DNA of 58,436 nt from JBKPNJ01 sp963695705. Lineage in GTDB: Bacteria; Actinomycetota; Actinomycetes; Propionibacteriales; Nocardioidaceae. The translations under genes were made by a program, and so were the position numbers. Below, one piece after another: positions 43,655 to 52,987 of the stretch (positions are counted from its first letter, which is position 1; each line of letters opens with the position of its first letter). The stretch covers positions 1 to 58,436 of the forward strand of contig CAVOHB010000002.1 in NCBI GenBank assembly GCA_963695705.1. Direction: 5' to 3'. The notes under the pieces were generated by a model. The model did no database searches. It saw only the letters and a program-made list of their open reading frames with translations, and was not told the origin of the DNA.

Positions 43655-45045
43655 ATGGACCAGTACGACGTCGTGGTGATCGGCGGCGGACCCGCCGGCG
43701 AGAACGTGGCCGGCCGGTGCGCCGCGGGTGGCCTGTCGGTCGCACTGGTGGAGCGGGAGCTCGTCGGCGGCGAGTGCTCCTACTGGGGGTGCATCCCGAG
43801 CAAGACCCTGATCCGGCCCGGGGACGTCGTGGCCGCGGCGCGCCGGGTGCCCGGAGCGGCGGAGGCCGTGACCGGACCGGTCGACGCGAGCGCGACGTTC
43901 GCCCAGCGCGACTACATGACCAGCAGCTGGTCGGACGCCGGCCAGCTGCCCTGGCTCGAGGAGAACGGCATCGACCTGCTGCGCGGCGACGGCCGCCTCG
44001 TCGGGGAGCGCATCGTGCGGGTCACCCGCGGTGGCGAGGATCGCGAGGTCCAGGCACGCCGCGCCGTCGTGGTCGCCACCGGCACGCGTCCGCGGCTGCC
44101 CGGTGTGCCCGGCCTGCGCCGATGCTGCGCCGTGGGACAACCGGGACGCCACGGCGGCCAAGAGCGTGCCGCGCCGGCTGGTCGTGCTCGGCGGCGGCGC
44201 GGTGGGGGTCGAGCTGGCGCAGGCCTTCCGTCGTCTCGGCACCGAGCAGGTCACCGTGCTCGAGGTCGGCCCCCGGCTGCTCCCCCGGGAGGAACCGTTC
44301 GCCGGCGACGAGGTGAAGACCGCCCTCGAGGACGAGGGCGTGACCGTCGTGCTCTCCGCCGAGCCTGACCCGGGTCGAGCGTCCGCACCCGGACGGCGAG
44401 GTGCGGGTCGAGCTCGGCGACGGCCACCGTCATCCGCTGCGACGAGCTCCTGGTCGCCGCCGGCCGCCAGGCCGCAACCCAGGACGTCGGCGTGGACACC
44501 GTCGGTCTCCAGCCCGGCGATCCGATCGCGGTCGACGACCGGCTCCGGGCCACCGGCGTCCCCGGCGGCTGGCTCTACGCCGTCGGCGACGTCAACGGGC
44601 TCGCCCCGCTCACACACATGGGCAAGTACCAGGCACGGATCGCCGGCGACGTCATCCTCGGCAAGGACACCCGGGACCGCGCCAGCACCTCGGTGGTGCC
44701 CCGGGTGACCTTCACCGACCCCCAGGTGTGCGCCGTGGGCCTCACCCAGGCAGAGGCGCTCGAGCGCGGGCTGCCCGTCCGAGCCGTCACCTACGGCACC
44801 GGGGACGTCGCCGGCGCCTACACCTCGGGCAACGGCGTCGCGGCACCAGCAAGCTGGTCGTGGACGAGGCGCGCGGCGTCGTGGTGGGAGCGACGTTCAC
44901 CGGGCCGGGCGTGCAGGAGCTGCTGCACTCGGCGACGGTCGCGATCGCCGGCGAGGTGCCGCTGGAGCGCCTCTGGCACGCCGTCCCGTCGTTCCCCACC
45001 ATCAGCGAGGTCTGGCTCCGACTGCTCGAGACCTACGGACTCTGA
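43655..45045 (+). CDS. FAD/NAD-linked disulfide oxidoreductase (mercuric/lipoyl reductase type), frameshifted
   Basis: Starts MDQYDVVVIGGGPAGENVAG (FAD GxGxxG). Redox centre GGECSYWGCIPSKTLIRPGD with C-x4-C. Later: ARRAVVVATGTRPRLPGVPG; after an indel near 44120, SVPRRLVVLGGGAVGVELAQ (second nucleotide fold), LEVGPRLLPREEPFAGDEVK; after indels near 44370 and 44430, DELLVAAGRQAATQD, WLYAVGDVNGLAPLTHMGKY and TFTDPQVCAVGLTQAEALER; a last indel near 44840 gives the dimer domain, ending AVPSFPTISEVWLRLLETYG. The His-x-x-x-x-Glu of lipoamide dehydrogenase near the end is replaced by HAVPSFPTISE, giving the His and Glu at usual spacing. Likely reduces thiols or quinones in the operon with the one-Cys redoxin. 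Confidence 0.8.
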
Positions 45046-45056
45046 GGAGAGCCACC

Positions 45057-46289
45057 ATGCCCGACGTGTCGTTCGACAACCTGTTCCTCGTCGTCCTGGT
45101 GGGCGCTGCGGCGCCGCTCGCCCTCGGCTTCGCGCCGCGGCTGCGGCTGCCGTCGGTCGTGCTCGAGCTGGTCGCCGGAATCGTGCTCGGGCCGGCCGTC
45201 CTCGGCTGGCTCGAGGTGGACCTGCCGGTGCAGGTCCTGAGCCTGATCGGGCTGGCCTTCCTGCTGTTCCTGTCCGGGCTCGAGATCGACGTACGCCGGC
45301 TGAAGGGCGCCCTGCTGCGCGGCGCGGTGCTCGGGTACCTGCTGACGCTGGCCCTCGGCGTCCCGATCGGGCTGACCCTCGACGCGGCGGGCTGGGTCAG
45401 CACCCCGTTGCTGGTCATCATCGCGCTCTCCGCGACGTCGCTCGGGCTCGTCGTGCCGGTCCTCAAGGACGCCGGGCAGTCCGACAGCCGGGTCGGTCAG
45501 AGCGCGATCCTCGCCGCCACCGTCGCCGACTTCGCGGCCATCGTGCTGCTCTCGCTGCTCTTCTCGGCGTCCGACGGCAGCACGGGAAGCCGGCTGTCGC
45601 TGCTCGGCCTGTTCGTCCTGCTCGTCGCCGTCACCGGGCTGGTGGTCTCCCGCGCCGGCCGCGCCATGCGCCTGGGCGAGGTGCTGGTCCGGCTGCAGGA
45701 CACGACCGCGGAGATCCGGGTGCGGTTCGCCGTGGTGCTGCTGATCGCGTTCACGGCGCTGGCCGAGCGGGCCGGCCTGGAGAGCATCCTCGGCGCCTTC
45801 CTCGCCGGCGTCGTGGTCGGCGTGGTGGACCGCGACTCCACCAGCCACCCCGCCTTCCGGACCAAGCTCGAGGCCATCGGCTTCGGCTTCCTGATCCCGG
45901 TGTTCTTCGTGAGCAGCGGCGCCCGGCTGGACCTGCAGGGGCTGCTCGACCAACCGTCCGCGCTGCTGCGGGTGCCGGTCTTCCTGCTGGCGCTGCTGGT
46001 GATGCGCGGCCTGCCCGCACTTCTGCAGCTCAAGGCGCTCGGCCGCCGGTCCACCGTGGCCGTCGCGCTGCTGCAGGCGACGTCGCTGCCGTTCATCGTG
46101 GCGGCGGTCCAGATCGGGATCGAGCTGGACCGGATCTCCCCTGTGACCGGCGCGGCGATGGTCACCGCCGGGTTGCTCTCGGTGCTGATCTTCCCGCTGG
46201 TGGCGCTCGGCCTGCTCCGGTCGCCGGCGCCGCCGGTGGCGGTCCCCGAGCTCCGGGACCGGGAACCTGCCACCCGGATCACGATGTGA
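45057..46289 (+). CDS. CPA2-family Na+(K+)/H+ antiporter
   Basis: Intact, 410 residues, about 12 helices. LVVLVGAAAPLALGFAPRLR, LPSVVLELVAGIVLGPAVLG (typical first motif), LAFLLFLSGLEIDVRRLKGA, SATSLGLVVPVLKDAGQSDS, ILAATVADFAAIVLLSLLFS (AD-F motif), ESILGAFLAGVVVGVVDRDS, RTKLEAIGFGFLIPVFFVSS (the PVFFV-SG exchange motif). No TrkA-N tail. Ion/pH or potassium homeostasis; in the same run as the disulfide reductase, which recalls thiol-gated efflux systems. Confidence 0.85.
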   Translation: MPDVSFDNLFLVVLVGAAAPLALGFAPRLRLPSVVLELVAGIVLGPAVLGWLEVDLPVQVLSLIGLAFLLFLSGLEIDVRRLKGALLRGAVLGYLLTLALGVPIGLTLDAAGWVSTPLLVIIALSATSLGLVVPVLKDAGQSDSRVGQSAILAATVADFAAIVLLSLLFSASDGSTGSRLSLLGLFVLLVAVTGLVVSRAGRAMRLGEVLVRLQDTTAEIRVRFAVVLLIAFTALAERAGLESILGAFLAGVVVGVVDRDSTSHPAFRTKLEAIGFGFLIPVFFVSSGARLDLQGLLDQPSALLRVPVFLLALLVMRGLPALLQLKALGRRSTVAVALLQATSLPFIVAAVQIGIELDRISPVTGAAMVTAGLLSVLIFPLVALGLLRSPAPPVAVPELRDREPATRITM

Positions 46290-46387
46290 ACCCGCTCGTC
46301 CCTACTCGTTCATGCGGAACAGCGCGTGGTCGCCGGTCAGCGCCGCCCTAGGCACCGGCTGGATGGCTATCGACGGCGAGGGCTGCA

Positions 46388-46421
46388 CCGGTCACCAGGA
46401 CGTGCAAGGGTCCTCCTCGGG
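46388..46421. repeat. 34-bp repeat of the epimerase start, copy 2
   Basis: On the minus strand it reads as Shine-Dalgarno plus LHVLVTGA, but the frame turns to unrelated sequence and stops soon after (VTGAALAVDSHPAGA). It looks like an isolated gene start left behind. Confidence 0.7.
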
Positions 46422-46506
46422 GGACGGAGCGAGACCATCGGGAGGAGCCAACCATGCGCGCTCTGCCCGCGTCGCCGGACCGGTGGGCCGGCGGGCCGGT
46501 GCCGGT

Positions 46507-47274
46507 ATGAGCTCCCGACGGCGGCTGTTCGTCGCCGGGGTCGTCCTGCTGCTCGTACTGACGGTCGCGGTCGGTGTCGCACTCGTCCGGTCGCCGGGCA
46601 GCGCCGACCCGGTGGCGCAGGAACGACCGGGACCGGTGCTGCTCGTCCCCGGGTACGGCGGCAGCGTCGTCGCCCTGGACAAGCTGGCCAGCGCCCTGCG
46701 AGCCGCCGGTCGCGACGCGACCGTCGTCCGGCTGCCCGGCGACGGCACGGGTCCGCTCGAAGCTCAGGCGACCGCGCTCGGCGCGGCGGCGCAAGACGCT
46801 GTCGACGCCGGTGCCCCGTCGGTCGACGTCGTCGGCTACTCGGCGGGTGGCGTGGTGGCGCGGCTGTGGGTGGCCGACGGGGACGGCGCGGGAACGGCCC
46901 GCCGGGTGGTGACGCTGGGGTCGCCGCAGCACGGCACCGACGTCGCCGGCCTGGCCGCGGTGCTCGCGCCCGGCTCGTGCCCGGCGGCCTGCCAGGAGCT
47001 CACGCCGGACAGCCCGCTGCTCGGCCGGCTCAACCGCGGCGACGAGACGCCGGCGGGTCCGCTGTGGGTGAGCATCTGGACCACCGACGACCAGGTCGTC
47101 ACCCCGGCGACGAGCGCCTCGCTGGCCGGCGCGCTCGACCTGGCGGTGCAGGATGTCTGCCCAGGGCGTCGAGTCGCCCATGGCGAGCTGCCCACCGACC
47201 CGGCGGTGCAGGCGCTGGTGCTGGACGCGCTCACGACCGCGGCGCCGTCCGTTCCGCGCAGCTGCCCGGCATGA
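46507..47274 (+). CDS. Membrane-anchored or secreted alpha/beta hydrolase (lipase/esterase)
   Basis: Intact, 255 residues. N-terminal helix MSSRRRLFVAGVVLLLVLTV, AVGVALVRSPGS is a signal peptide or anchor. LVPGYGGSVVALDKLASALR (oxyanion GYGG), then DVVGYSAGGVVARLWV with the Ser nucleophile in G-Y-S-A-G, and VTLGSPQHGTDVAGLA. Two Cys pairs (GSCPAACQE, QDVCPG...RSCPA) suggest an exported fold with disulfides, as in actinobacterial triacylglycerol lipases. The Asp is likely in SIWTTDDQVVTP and the His in RRVAHGELPTDPAV. Confidence 0.8.
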   Translation: MSSRRRLFVAGVVLLLVLTVAVGVALVRSPGSADPVAQERPGPVLLVPGYGGSVVALDKLASALRAAGRDATVVRLPGDGTGPLEAQATALGAAAQDAVDAGAPSVDVVGYSAGGVVARLWVADGDGAGTARRVVTLGSPQHGTDVAGLAAVLAPGSCPAACQELTPDSPLLGRLNRGDETPAGPLWVSIWTTDDQVVTPATSASLAGALDLAVQDVCPGRRVAHGELPTDPAVQALVLDALTTAAPSVPRSCPA

Positions 47275-47290
47275 CGGGCGCGGCACCCGC

Positions 47291-48113
47291 TCAGCTGGTG
47301 ACGTCGCGGGTCGTGAACGCCGCCCAGGCCAGCCCCAGGAACACGACGGCGTACGCACCCTGGACGAGCACGCCGAGCCGGATGTCGTGCCAGAGGATCG
47401 GGTCGCGGAAGAGGTCGACCCAGGCCAGCCAGTAGCGGGTCGGCAGGTACTGCTTGACCGACGAGGCCGCGTCGAGGGTGACGAGCACCTGGCTGGTCAC
47501 GAGCACCGCGAGGGCACCGAGCGCCGCCGCGAGCGGCGAGTCGGTCAGGGTCGACAGGAACAGCGCCACCGCCGCGACGCCGAGCATCGACCAGGTGATG
47601 TAGAGGATCACGAGGACCGTGCGGCCGGTGAGCTGCTGCGGCGTCAGGGTGCTCCCTGACAGCCCCGTCACGACCTCGGCAGGCGAGCCGGGCACCGGCA
47701 CGAACAGGTGCGTCCCGACCTCGTACGCCGTCGCGGCCACGGCCGTCACGGCCACCACCAGGAACACCAGTACCGACAGCAGCTTGGCGACGAGCAGCCG
47801 GGTGCGGCCGACCGGGCGGCACCAGCAGGTACCGCAGCGTGCCCGCCGACGCCTCGCCCGCGACGGCGTCGCCGGCGACCACGGAGACGGCCACCGGGAG
47901 GAAGAGCGGCAGCACGATGCCCAGCGCCGCTGCCGGGAACAGCGCTCCGTTGGCCAGCACCGCGGACAGGAACGCCGGACCCTCGCCCGGCCGCGGCGCG
48001 ACGTCGGTGACCGCGAGGAACACCGCGACGATCGTGGGCAGCAGGCAGAGCAGGCCGATGGTCACCCAGGTCCGCGGCCGGCGGAACAGCTTCGACAGCT
48101 CGACGGCGATCAT
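47291..48113 (-). CDS. ABC-2-type transporter permease, frameshifted
   Basis: Starts MIAVELSKLFRRPRTWVTIG, LLCLLPTIVAVFLAVTDVAP, then LSAVLANGALFPAAALGIVL, PLFLPVAVSVVAGDAVAGEA, SAGTLRYLLVPPGR (an ABC-2 hallmark). An indel near 47820 leads to KLLSVLVFLVVAVTAVAATA and GTHLFVPVPGSPAEVVTG, VLVILYITWSMLGVAAVALF, PTRYWLAWVDLFRDPILWHD. Six helices. Its ATG overlaps the ATPase stop (ATGA). Exports an unknown compound or acts on lipids. Confidence 0.8.
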
Positions 48114-49040
48114 CGGCGCTCCGCGCGGGCGACCCGGTCCGAACCCGGGCCGGTGAGATCGAGCACGACCTGCTCGAGGCTGCGGCGCTCGACGCGCAGC
48201 CCGGTCAGCCGGACGCCTCGCTCCACGAGTAGCCCGGCGAGCCGGTCCGGCTGGTCCTCCCGCACGGACAGGAGGTCGCCGTCGCGCCGCTCGACCCGGC
48301 CGTCGAGCACCGAGACGGCGAGGTCCGGGTCGGGCGTCTGCACCAGCACCCGCCCGGTCGGGGCGCGCAGGACGTCGAGGTCCTCCTGCACGACGAGGCG
48401 CCCGGCCTGCAGCACCCCGACCCGGGTGCAGAGGGCCTCGACCTCGCTCAGCAGGTGGCTCGACACGAGCAGTGTCGTGCCCTGCCGGTTGAGCTCGAGC
48501 AGGAGGTCGCGGACCTCGTGGATCCCTTGCGGGTCGAGGCCGTTGGTGGGCTCGTCGAGGACGAGGAGCCGGGGTCGCCGCAGCAGCGCGCCGGCCAGCC
48601 CCAGCCTGGCCCGCATGCCCAGCGAGAACGTCTTCACCGGCCGCCGGCCGACGGCGTCGAGGCCGACCTGGCCGAGCGCCTCGTCGACGCGGGCACGCCG
48701 GGTCCGCCGCGGACCACCCGGGCCGGCGGCGTCGACCAGCGACAGGTTGGCCCGGGCGGACAGGTGGCCGTACGCCGCCGGGCCCTCGATCAGGGCACCG
48801 ACGTCGGGCAGAGCTCCTGCGGGCCGGGCCGGGCATCCGGTGGCCGAGGAGCTCGATCGTGCCGGACGTGGCGAACACCAGCCCGAGCAGCATCCGCACC
48901 GTCGTGGTCTTGCCGGAGCCGTTGGGGCCGAGGAAGCCGTAGCGGTCCCCAGCGGCCACCTCGATCGAGACGTCGTCGACCGCGAGGATACGACCGAAGC
49001 GCTTGGTCAGCCCGCGGGTGACGACCGCCGAGTCGGTCAC
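48110..49040 (-). CDS. ABC transporter ATP-binding protein, frameshifted
   Basis: Starts MTDSAVVTRGLTKRFGRILA. Walker A GFLGPNGSGKTTTVRML, region SGTIELLGHRMPG; an indel near 48810, possibly a second near 48700, then FSLGMRARLGLAGALLRRPR (signature), LLVLDEPTNGLDPQGIHEVR (Walker B/D-loop), LLVSSHLLSEVEALCTRVGV (switch His). C-terminal region typical of drug/antimicrobial peptide exporters of the BcrA type. Couples to the permease and, by ATGA, to the LolA/RseB-like gene upstream. Confidence 0.85.
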
Positions 49041-50179
49041 CGGAACGGCGGTGGGTCGTCGAGCAGCTGCCGCGCCGCGTCCTGCAGCACGGTCGGGAGC
49101 ACCGTGCCGGCGACGAGGTACGACCGGCTCCGCCGGCCGCCGTCGGCGCTCCGCACGACCACCGCGTTCAGCAGCGGTGTGCCGACGAGGACAGCGTCAC
49201 CCGCCGACCCGACGTCGAGCGGCGCGCCACCCCCGGCGGTCGCCGCGGTCGCCGCCGAGCGGCCGAGCCGGGGCCACAGCGGGAGCACCACGAACCGCGC
49301 GAGACCGGTGCCGTACGTCGCGGTGCCACCGCCGCTGCCCAGCAGCCCGGGCGACCGGCGCAGGCCAGCCAGCGCGTCCGGCAGCGCGAACGGCGCGAAC
49401 CGGTCGACGGCCGCGGCCAGGTCCGGCGTCCGGGTGGTCCGAACCAGACCGAACGGCGGGACCTTCGGGGTCACCTCGTCGGCGGTCGGCTTCGTGACGT
49501 CGATGTCGACGAAGGCGCTGCGGACCGCGGTCACCCCGCTTCCACGCGGCACCACGACGATCGAGAGCGGCAGACCGGTGCGCCGGTCGACGTAGACGTC
49601 GACGTGACCGACCGTGCTGAGCCGGTCCGCCGGCCGCACCCGGATGCCGTCAGCGGCCCGATCGGCGACCCGACGCGACGGAAGCGCGGTGACCGAGTCG
49701 CGCAGAGTGGTGCCGCCGAGCGCGCGTCGGACCGCCAGTGGCGGCACCAGGTCGTCCACCCGCGGCAACCGAACCGGAGTGGTTCCAACCGCGCGCCGGA
49801 TCGAGCCGGACTCGAAGTCCCACGTCTGCACCCCGTCCTCGACCGCGTACGTGCCGGACTCACCGGTGGCCGTGATCCGATCGACCCGCCACGCCGTCGG
49901 CGACCGCCACCACACCCGGGTCCGGGTCGTCCCGCCGAGCAGGGCGGCGACGTCACCGAGCCGCGGCAGGTCCGGCAGGCCGAGGCTCCCGCTGCTCTCG
50001 GCGAGCCCTTGGTACGGCACGTCGGACGAGTGCATCGCCCGGGCAAGCACCAGTCGCGGCGCCAGGTCGGCCTCGCCGGCCGGCCACCGGGCGTACGCCG
50101 CCGGGGCCAGCGCGACCGCGGTCAGCCCGGCGAGGGCCGCCGCCCAGCGTCGAGTGGTGCCCCCGGTCGCCACGCCCAT
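49037..50179 (-). CDS. LolA/RseB-like lipid-binding sensor or carrier protein
   Basis: Intact, 380 residues. Signal peptide or anchor GTTRRWAAALAGLTAVALAP, AAYA. The mature part shows alternating strands: AMHSSDVPYQGLAESSGSLG, TTRTRVWWRSPTAWRVDRIT, GESGTYAVEDGVQTWDFESG, HVDVYVDRRTGLPLSIVVVP, RSAFVDIDVTKPTADEV, like the MucB/RseB N-domain, which binds lipid signals. In Actinobacteria such genes lie beside ABC-2 transporters, and the order here (sensor, ATPase, permease, all overlapping) suggests the protein hands a lipid to the transporter or reports on it. Confidence 0.65.
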   Translation of the reverse strand: MGVATGGTTRRWAAALAGLTAVALAPAAYARWPAGEADLAPRLVLARAMHSSDVPYQGLAESSGSLGLPDLPRLGDVAALLGGTTRTRVWWRSPTAWRVDRITATGESGTYAVEDGVQTWDFESGSIRRAVGTTPVRLPRVDDLVPPLAVRRALGGTTLRDSVTALPSRRVADRAADGIRVRPADRLSTVGHVDVYVDRRTGLPLSIVVVPRGSGVTAVRSAFVDIDVTKPTADEVTPKVPPFGLVRTTRTPDLAAAVDRFAPFALPDALAGLRRSPGLLGSGGGTATYGTGLARFVVLPLWPRLGRSAATAATAGGGAPLDVGSAGDAVLVGTPLLNAVVVRSADGGRRSRSYLVAGTVLPTVLQDAARQLLDDPPPFR

Positions 50180-50791
50180 GTCGTCACGCTACGTCCTGTC
50201 GCGCGGCCGGACCGGGGACGTCACCGGACCGTAAGCAACGGCTCAGCCGTAGCGACTCACGAGCGCCGATGGGCACGCCGACCCCGAGCGTGGCGCCGCC
50301 CATCCGTCGCGACGTCCGTCTGGTCCTGAAACGACGTGCGTCGGAAGTCCCATGCGCAGCCGGGAGCGAGGCAGTCAGCCGTGCTTGCCGAGGCGTTTGC
50401 GGCCGCTACCGGTTAGGCCGAGCGCGATGGTGTGGGGCCGACCGGTGCCGCGGCTCCCAACGTGACCCTGGTGACGGGCTCGGTGTTGCTCCTCCCTGAC
50501 GAGACTCCGCAGATGACTGCCGCAGTGATTGCAAGCGCTCTATCGCAGGTGACCCGACTCTCGACACTTTGAGCGTGACTGGCGACGACGAATTCGCAGG
50601 CGGCAACCGCCTAAGCACTGCGCGTCGCAGAGCGAGCCCTGGGGCGAGCCCAAGGCGGCAGGACCCAACGTTCCGCGATGCCAACTTGGCTTGTGAGTCC
50701 TGCATCACTCGCGGCGGTATGACGCTCGCCGCAGGCTGCGACACCGGGGCGACGGGCACAGAAGGCCGCAGTACGGAGTGCCCATGGGAAC
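50180..50791. other. Gene-free stretch
   Basis: Only Arg/Ser-rich shadow-type frames occur; I see no promoter, hairpin or family match that I can support. A minus-strand promoter for the LolA-like gene should lie at its left side. Confidence 0.4.
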
Positions 50792-51205
50792 TCAGAGTGC
50801 GCCGAGCTGCCGCAACATCCCTAGGTCGTCGCGGATCGCCCAGCGTTCAGCGATTCGGCCGGCGGCGAATCGGTAGGCGGCCATGAAGTCGCGGGAGTAG
50901 GGGCCGGCCGGCGCGTCGATCCCCAGGAAGGGACCACCGGGCCAGAGTCCGCCTCGTCTGCCGAACTGGACGACGTATGGCCCTTCGGCAACCACAACCA
51001 GCTCGTCCCAGCTGTGGTCTCGGAAGCCGCGACGGGCGTCCGTTTCTAGGAACTCTCGGGTGCCGGCGAGTCCTGAGGGCCTGTCCGGAGCGAGGGCGTG
51101 GTTCAGCATGTCGGGCGTGCACAGCTCATCGAGCCGGCTCAGGTCGTCGGATCCGAGCAGGGCGTCGAACTGCTCCAGGATCTCCTTGTGGCGCTGGGTG
51201 GTCAT
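50792..51205 (-). CDS. SnoaL-like ester cyclase/polyketide-cyclase-fold protein
   Basis: Intact, 137 residues: HKEILEQFDALLGSDDLSRL, DELCTPDMLNHALAPDRPSG, RGFRDHSWDELVVVAEGPYV, PGGPFLGIDAPAGPYSRDFM, AAYRFAAGRIAERWAIRDDL, GMLRQLGAL. This is the SnoaL/ester-cyclase pattern with the Asp-Ser-Trp strand. Small-molecule isomerase, hydrolase or dehydratase. It is divergent from a TetR gene, and the double palindrome lying between them should act on both. Confidence 0.85.
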   Translation of the reverse strand: MTTQRHKEILEQFDALLGSDDLSRLDELCTPDMLNHALAPDRPSGLAGTREFLETDARRGFRDHSWDELVVVAEGPYVVQFGRRGGLWPGGPFLGIDAPAGPYSRDFMAAYRFAAGRIAERWAIRDDLGMLRQLGAL

Positions 51206-51220
51206 CAGAACTCTCCTTAC

Positions 51221-51271
51221 ATATTGATGAGAGTAACACTCTCATCATGAGAGTGTTACTCTCATCAATAT
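51221..51271. promoter_or_regulatory. 51-bp perfect palindrome, double TetR operator
   Basis: The whole region is an inverted repeat with 25-bp arms about a central C (51246). Each arm itself contains a 15-bp palindrome, GAGAGT-AAC-ACTCTC at 51230-51244 and GAGAGT-GTT-ACTCTC at 51250-51264. The right end overlaps the TetR start codon. Two dimer sites set 20 bases apart on one face would allow cooperative repression of both divergent genes. Confidence 0.8.
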
Positions 51272-51956
51272 GGCTGTCAAGAGGGCATACGACGGGTCCC
51301 GCCGAGCGGCAGCGACAAGGGCTACCAAGCGGCAGGTCGTCGAGACGGCCCGTCGTCTATTCCTCGAAGCCGGATACCCGGCCACCACCATGACTCGGAT
51401 CGCCGACGAGTCCGGCGTACCCCCAGCGACGGTGTATCGCCTGTTCGGTTCCAAGCGCGGGATCCTCAAGGCGGTGGTCGACGTGTCCTTCGGCGGTGAC
51501 GACGAGGCCATCGAGTTCCGGCACCGGCCCGACGTCCAGGATGCGTTCGCGGCCGAAGACCCAGGAGCGATGCTGGACGCCTTCGCCCACGTGCACCGGG
51601 GTGTCATGCATCGGGCCGGCGCGTTCCAGCACGTGCTGGCGACCTCGGCGGTTGTCGACGACGAGGCTGCCGAGATGCTCGAGATCGTCCGACGTCAACG
51701 CCACCAAGGGCAGAGCCGCATCGTCCGCGACCTCGCCCGCCGCAAGGCGCTACGGGCCGGACTCACGCAGAGGGCGGCCGCCGACATCGTCTACACCGTC
51801 CTGTCCGCGGAGGTCTTCCGCATCCTCACCGTCGAGCGCGGCTGGACCGAGGAACAGCACGAAGCTTGGGTTGCCCGCACCCTCCGGGCACAGCTGCTCG
51901 GCACAGATTGGACCGACCAGGACGCCGGGACCTCGACAGTTCGTCGCCCGTCATGA
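51270..51956 (+). CDS. TetR-family transcriptional repressor
   Basis: Intact, 228 residues. HTH at about 20-65: RATKRQVVETARRLFLEAGY, PATTMTRIADESGVPPATVY, RLFGSKRGILKAVVDVSFGG. Ligand domain: AMLDAFAHVHRGVMHRAGAF, EMLEIVRRQRHQGQSRIVRD, RKALRAGLTQRAAADIVYTV, ending with a GTDWTDQD tail. Its start codon lies in the double palindrome, so strong autorepression is expected, with co-control of the SnoaL-like gene. Confidence 0.85.
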   Translation: MAVKRAYDGSRRAAATRATKRQVVETARRLFLEAGYPATTMTRIADESGVPPATVYRLFGSKRGILKAVVDVSFGGDDEAIEFRHRPDVQDAFAAEDPGAMLDAFAHVHRGVMHRAGAFQHVLATSAVVDDEAAEMLEIVRRQRHQGQSRIVRDLARRKALRAGLTQRAAADIVYTVLSAEVFRILTVERGWTEEQHEAWVARTLRAQLLGTDWTDQDAGTSTVRRPS

Positions 51957-52142
51957 CAGTGCCCGCCGAAAGAGCGTCGAACGCACGCGCGTCACCGCCA
52001 TGGCACACCCGACTCCCTCCTACGCCACTGTCGCGGCGGTTGGACGCACTCCTGATCGGGTCCCTCTGGGTCGGGTGTTCCGGCGCACAAGCAGTGACCT
52101 TCGCCCCTGGCCGCCCCCGAGGGATCGATCGAGGGTGAAGGC

Positions 52143-52784
52143 ATGGGCGATGAACTTGTAGACGCGTCGGTCGATCTGTTCTGGCTTCCGCTTGGAGCTG
52201 GAGGGCACTTCGTGCGCTGGAACGGCCGGCTGTACGAGTGGTGGTCGGCGCGGCGCGAACACCGCGCTTCAGCGGACTTGTACCACTGCGGACTGATGCT
52301 CCGCCTCGACGACATCACGTACGCGGTCGAGATGGGTCCTGTGTGGAACGTCTCCGACGCGGATCGTGGTGTCCTCGCTGAAGGGCCGGTTGGGTCGAAG
52401 TGGCTCGGCCGGTTCCGCGCGTTTCGCTATGAGATGCGGTGCTGGCCCGGGGGCTACATCCCGGACGTCGCCGAAGCTGTCGGCAGCCCAGTGCGCACCA
52501 CCGAAGATCCGACAAGAGTCGCAGCCGTGCTCGAGATGCTCCGAGAAATACCCGCGTTGACCTGGGGCAGAGACGAACTGGGCGCAGGCGAGATGTGGAA
52601 CTCCAACTCTGCGGTGGCCTGGGCGCTGGCGCGGACGGGCCACGACATGGACGCGATCGGGCCGCCTACCAGAGGTCGCGCGCCGGGGTGGACCGCGGGT
52701 CTCGTGCTCGCGGATCGACAGGCGCGAGCCATGACGCTGGACCTTGGACCGAGGGTCGATGATTGCGGAGCGAAAAGAAGCTGA
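52143..52784 (+). CDS. Conserved hypothetical protein with an NlpC/P60-like appearance
   Basis: Intact, 213 residues, preceded by GAAGG. FWLPLGAGGHFVRWNGRLYE, LYHCGLMLRLDDITYAVEMG, RGVLAEGPVGSKWLGRFRAF, YEMRCWPGGYIPDVAEAVGS, LTWGRDELGAGEMWNSNSAV, AWALARTGHD. The late MWNSNS motif and the early H-C-G/H-F residues resemble actinobacterial proteins in which a Cys/His/Asn set forms a papain-like site, but I cannot confirm the fold. No signal peptide. Confidence 0.6.
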   Translation: MGDELVDASVDLFWLPLGAGGHFVRWNGRLYEWWSARREHRASADLYHCGLMLRLDDITYAVEMGPVWNVSDADRGVLAEGPVGSKWLGRFRAFRYEMRCWPGGYIPDVAEAVGSPVRTTEDPTRVAAVLEMLREIPALTWGRDELGAGEMWNSNSAVAWALARTGHDMDAIGPPTRGRAPGWTAGLVLADRQARAMTLDLGPRVDDCGAKRS

Positions 52785-52987
52785 GGGACGGCTTGGCCGA
52801 GCCCTCGTCGTTTTCGAAGCAACTCAATGATCGCTTCCGCCGTCCGAGCGGTCCGCACGCGGAATGACGCATGTCGTTCACCCGCGCGGATCGCGGCAGA
52901 TGAGTGCGGTCTTCCACGAGTGGTGGCCGGCGACCAGCGGTCGAGTCGATCCTGGACTTGTCAGGGCTCGGACGGTCGGGTCGCCGT

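Noticed and set aside
42476..44617. A 713-codon minus-strand frame across the EamA and reductase genes
   Set aside because: Antisense shadow rich in Arg, Gly and Asp; both plus-strand genes have clear motifs.
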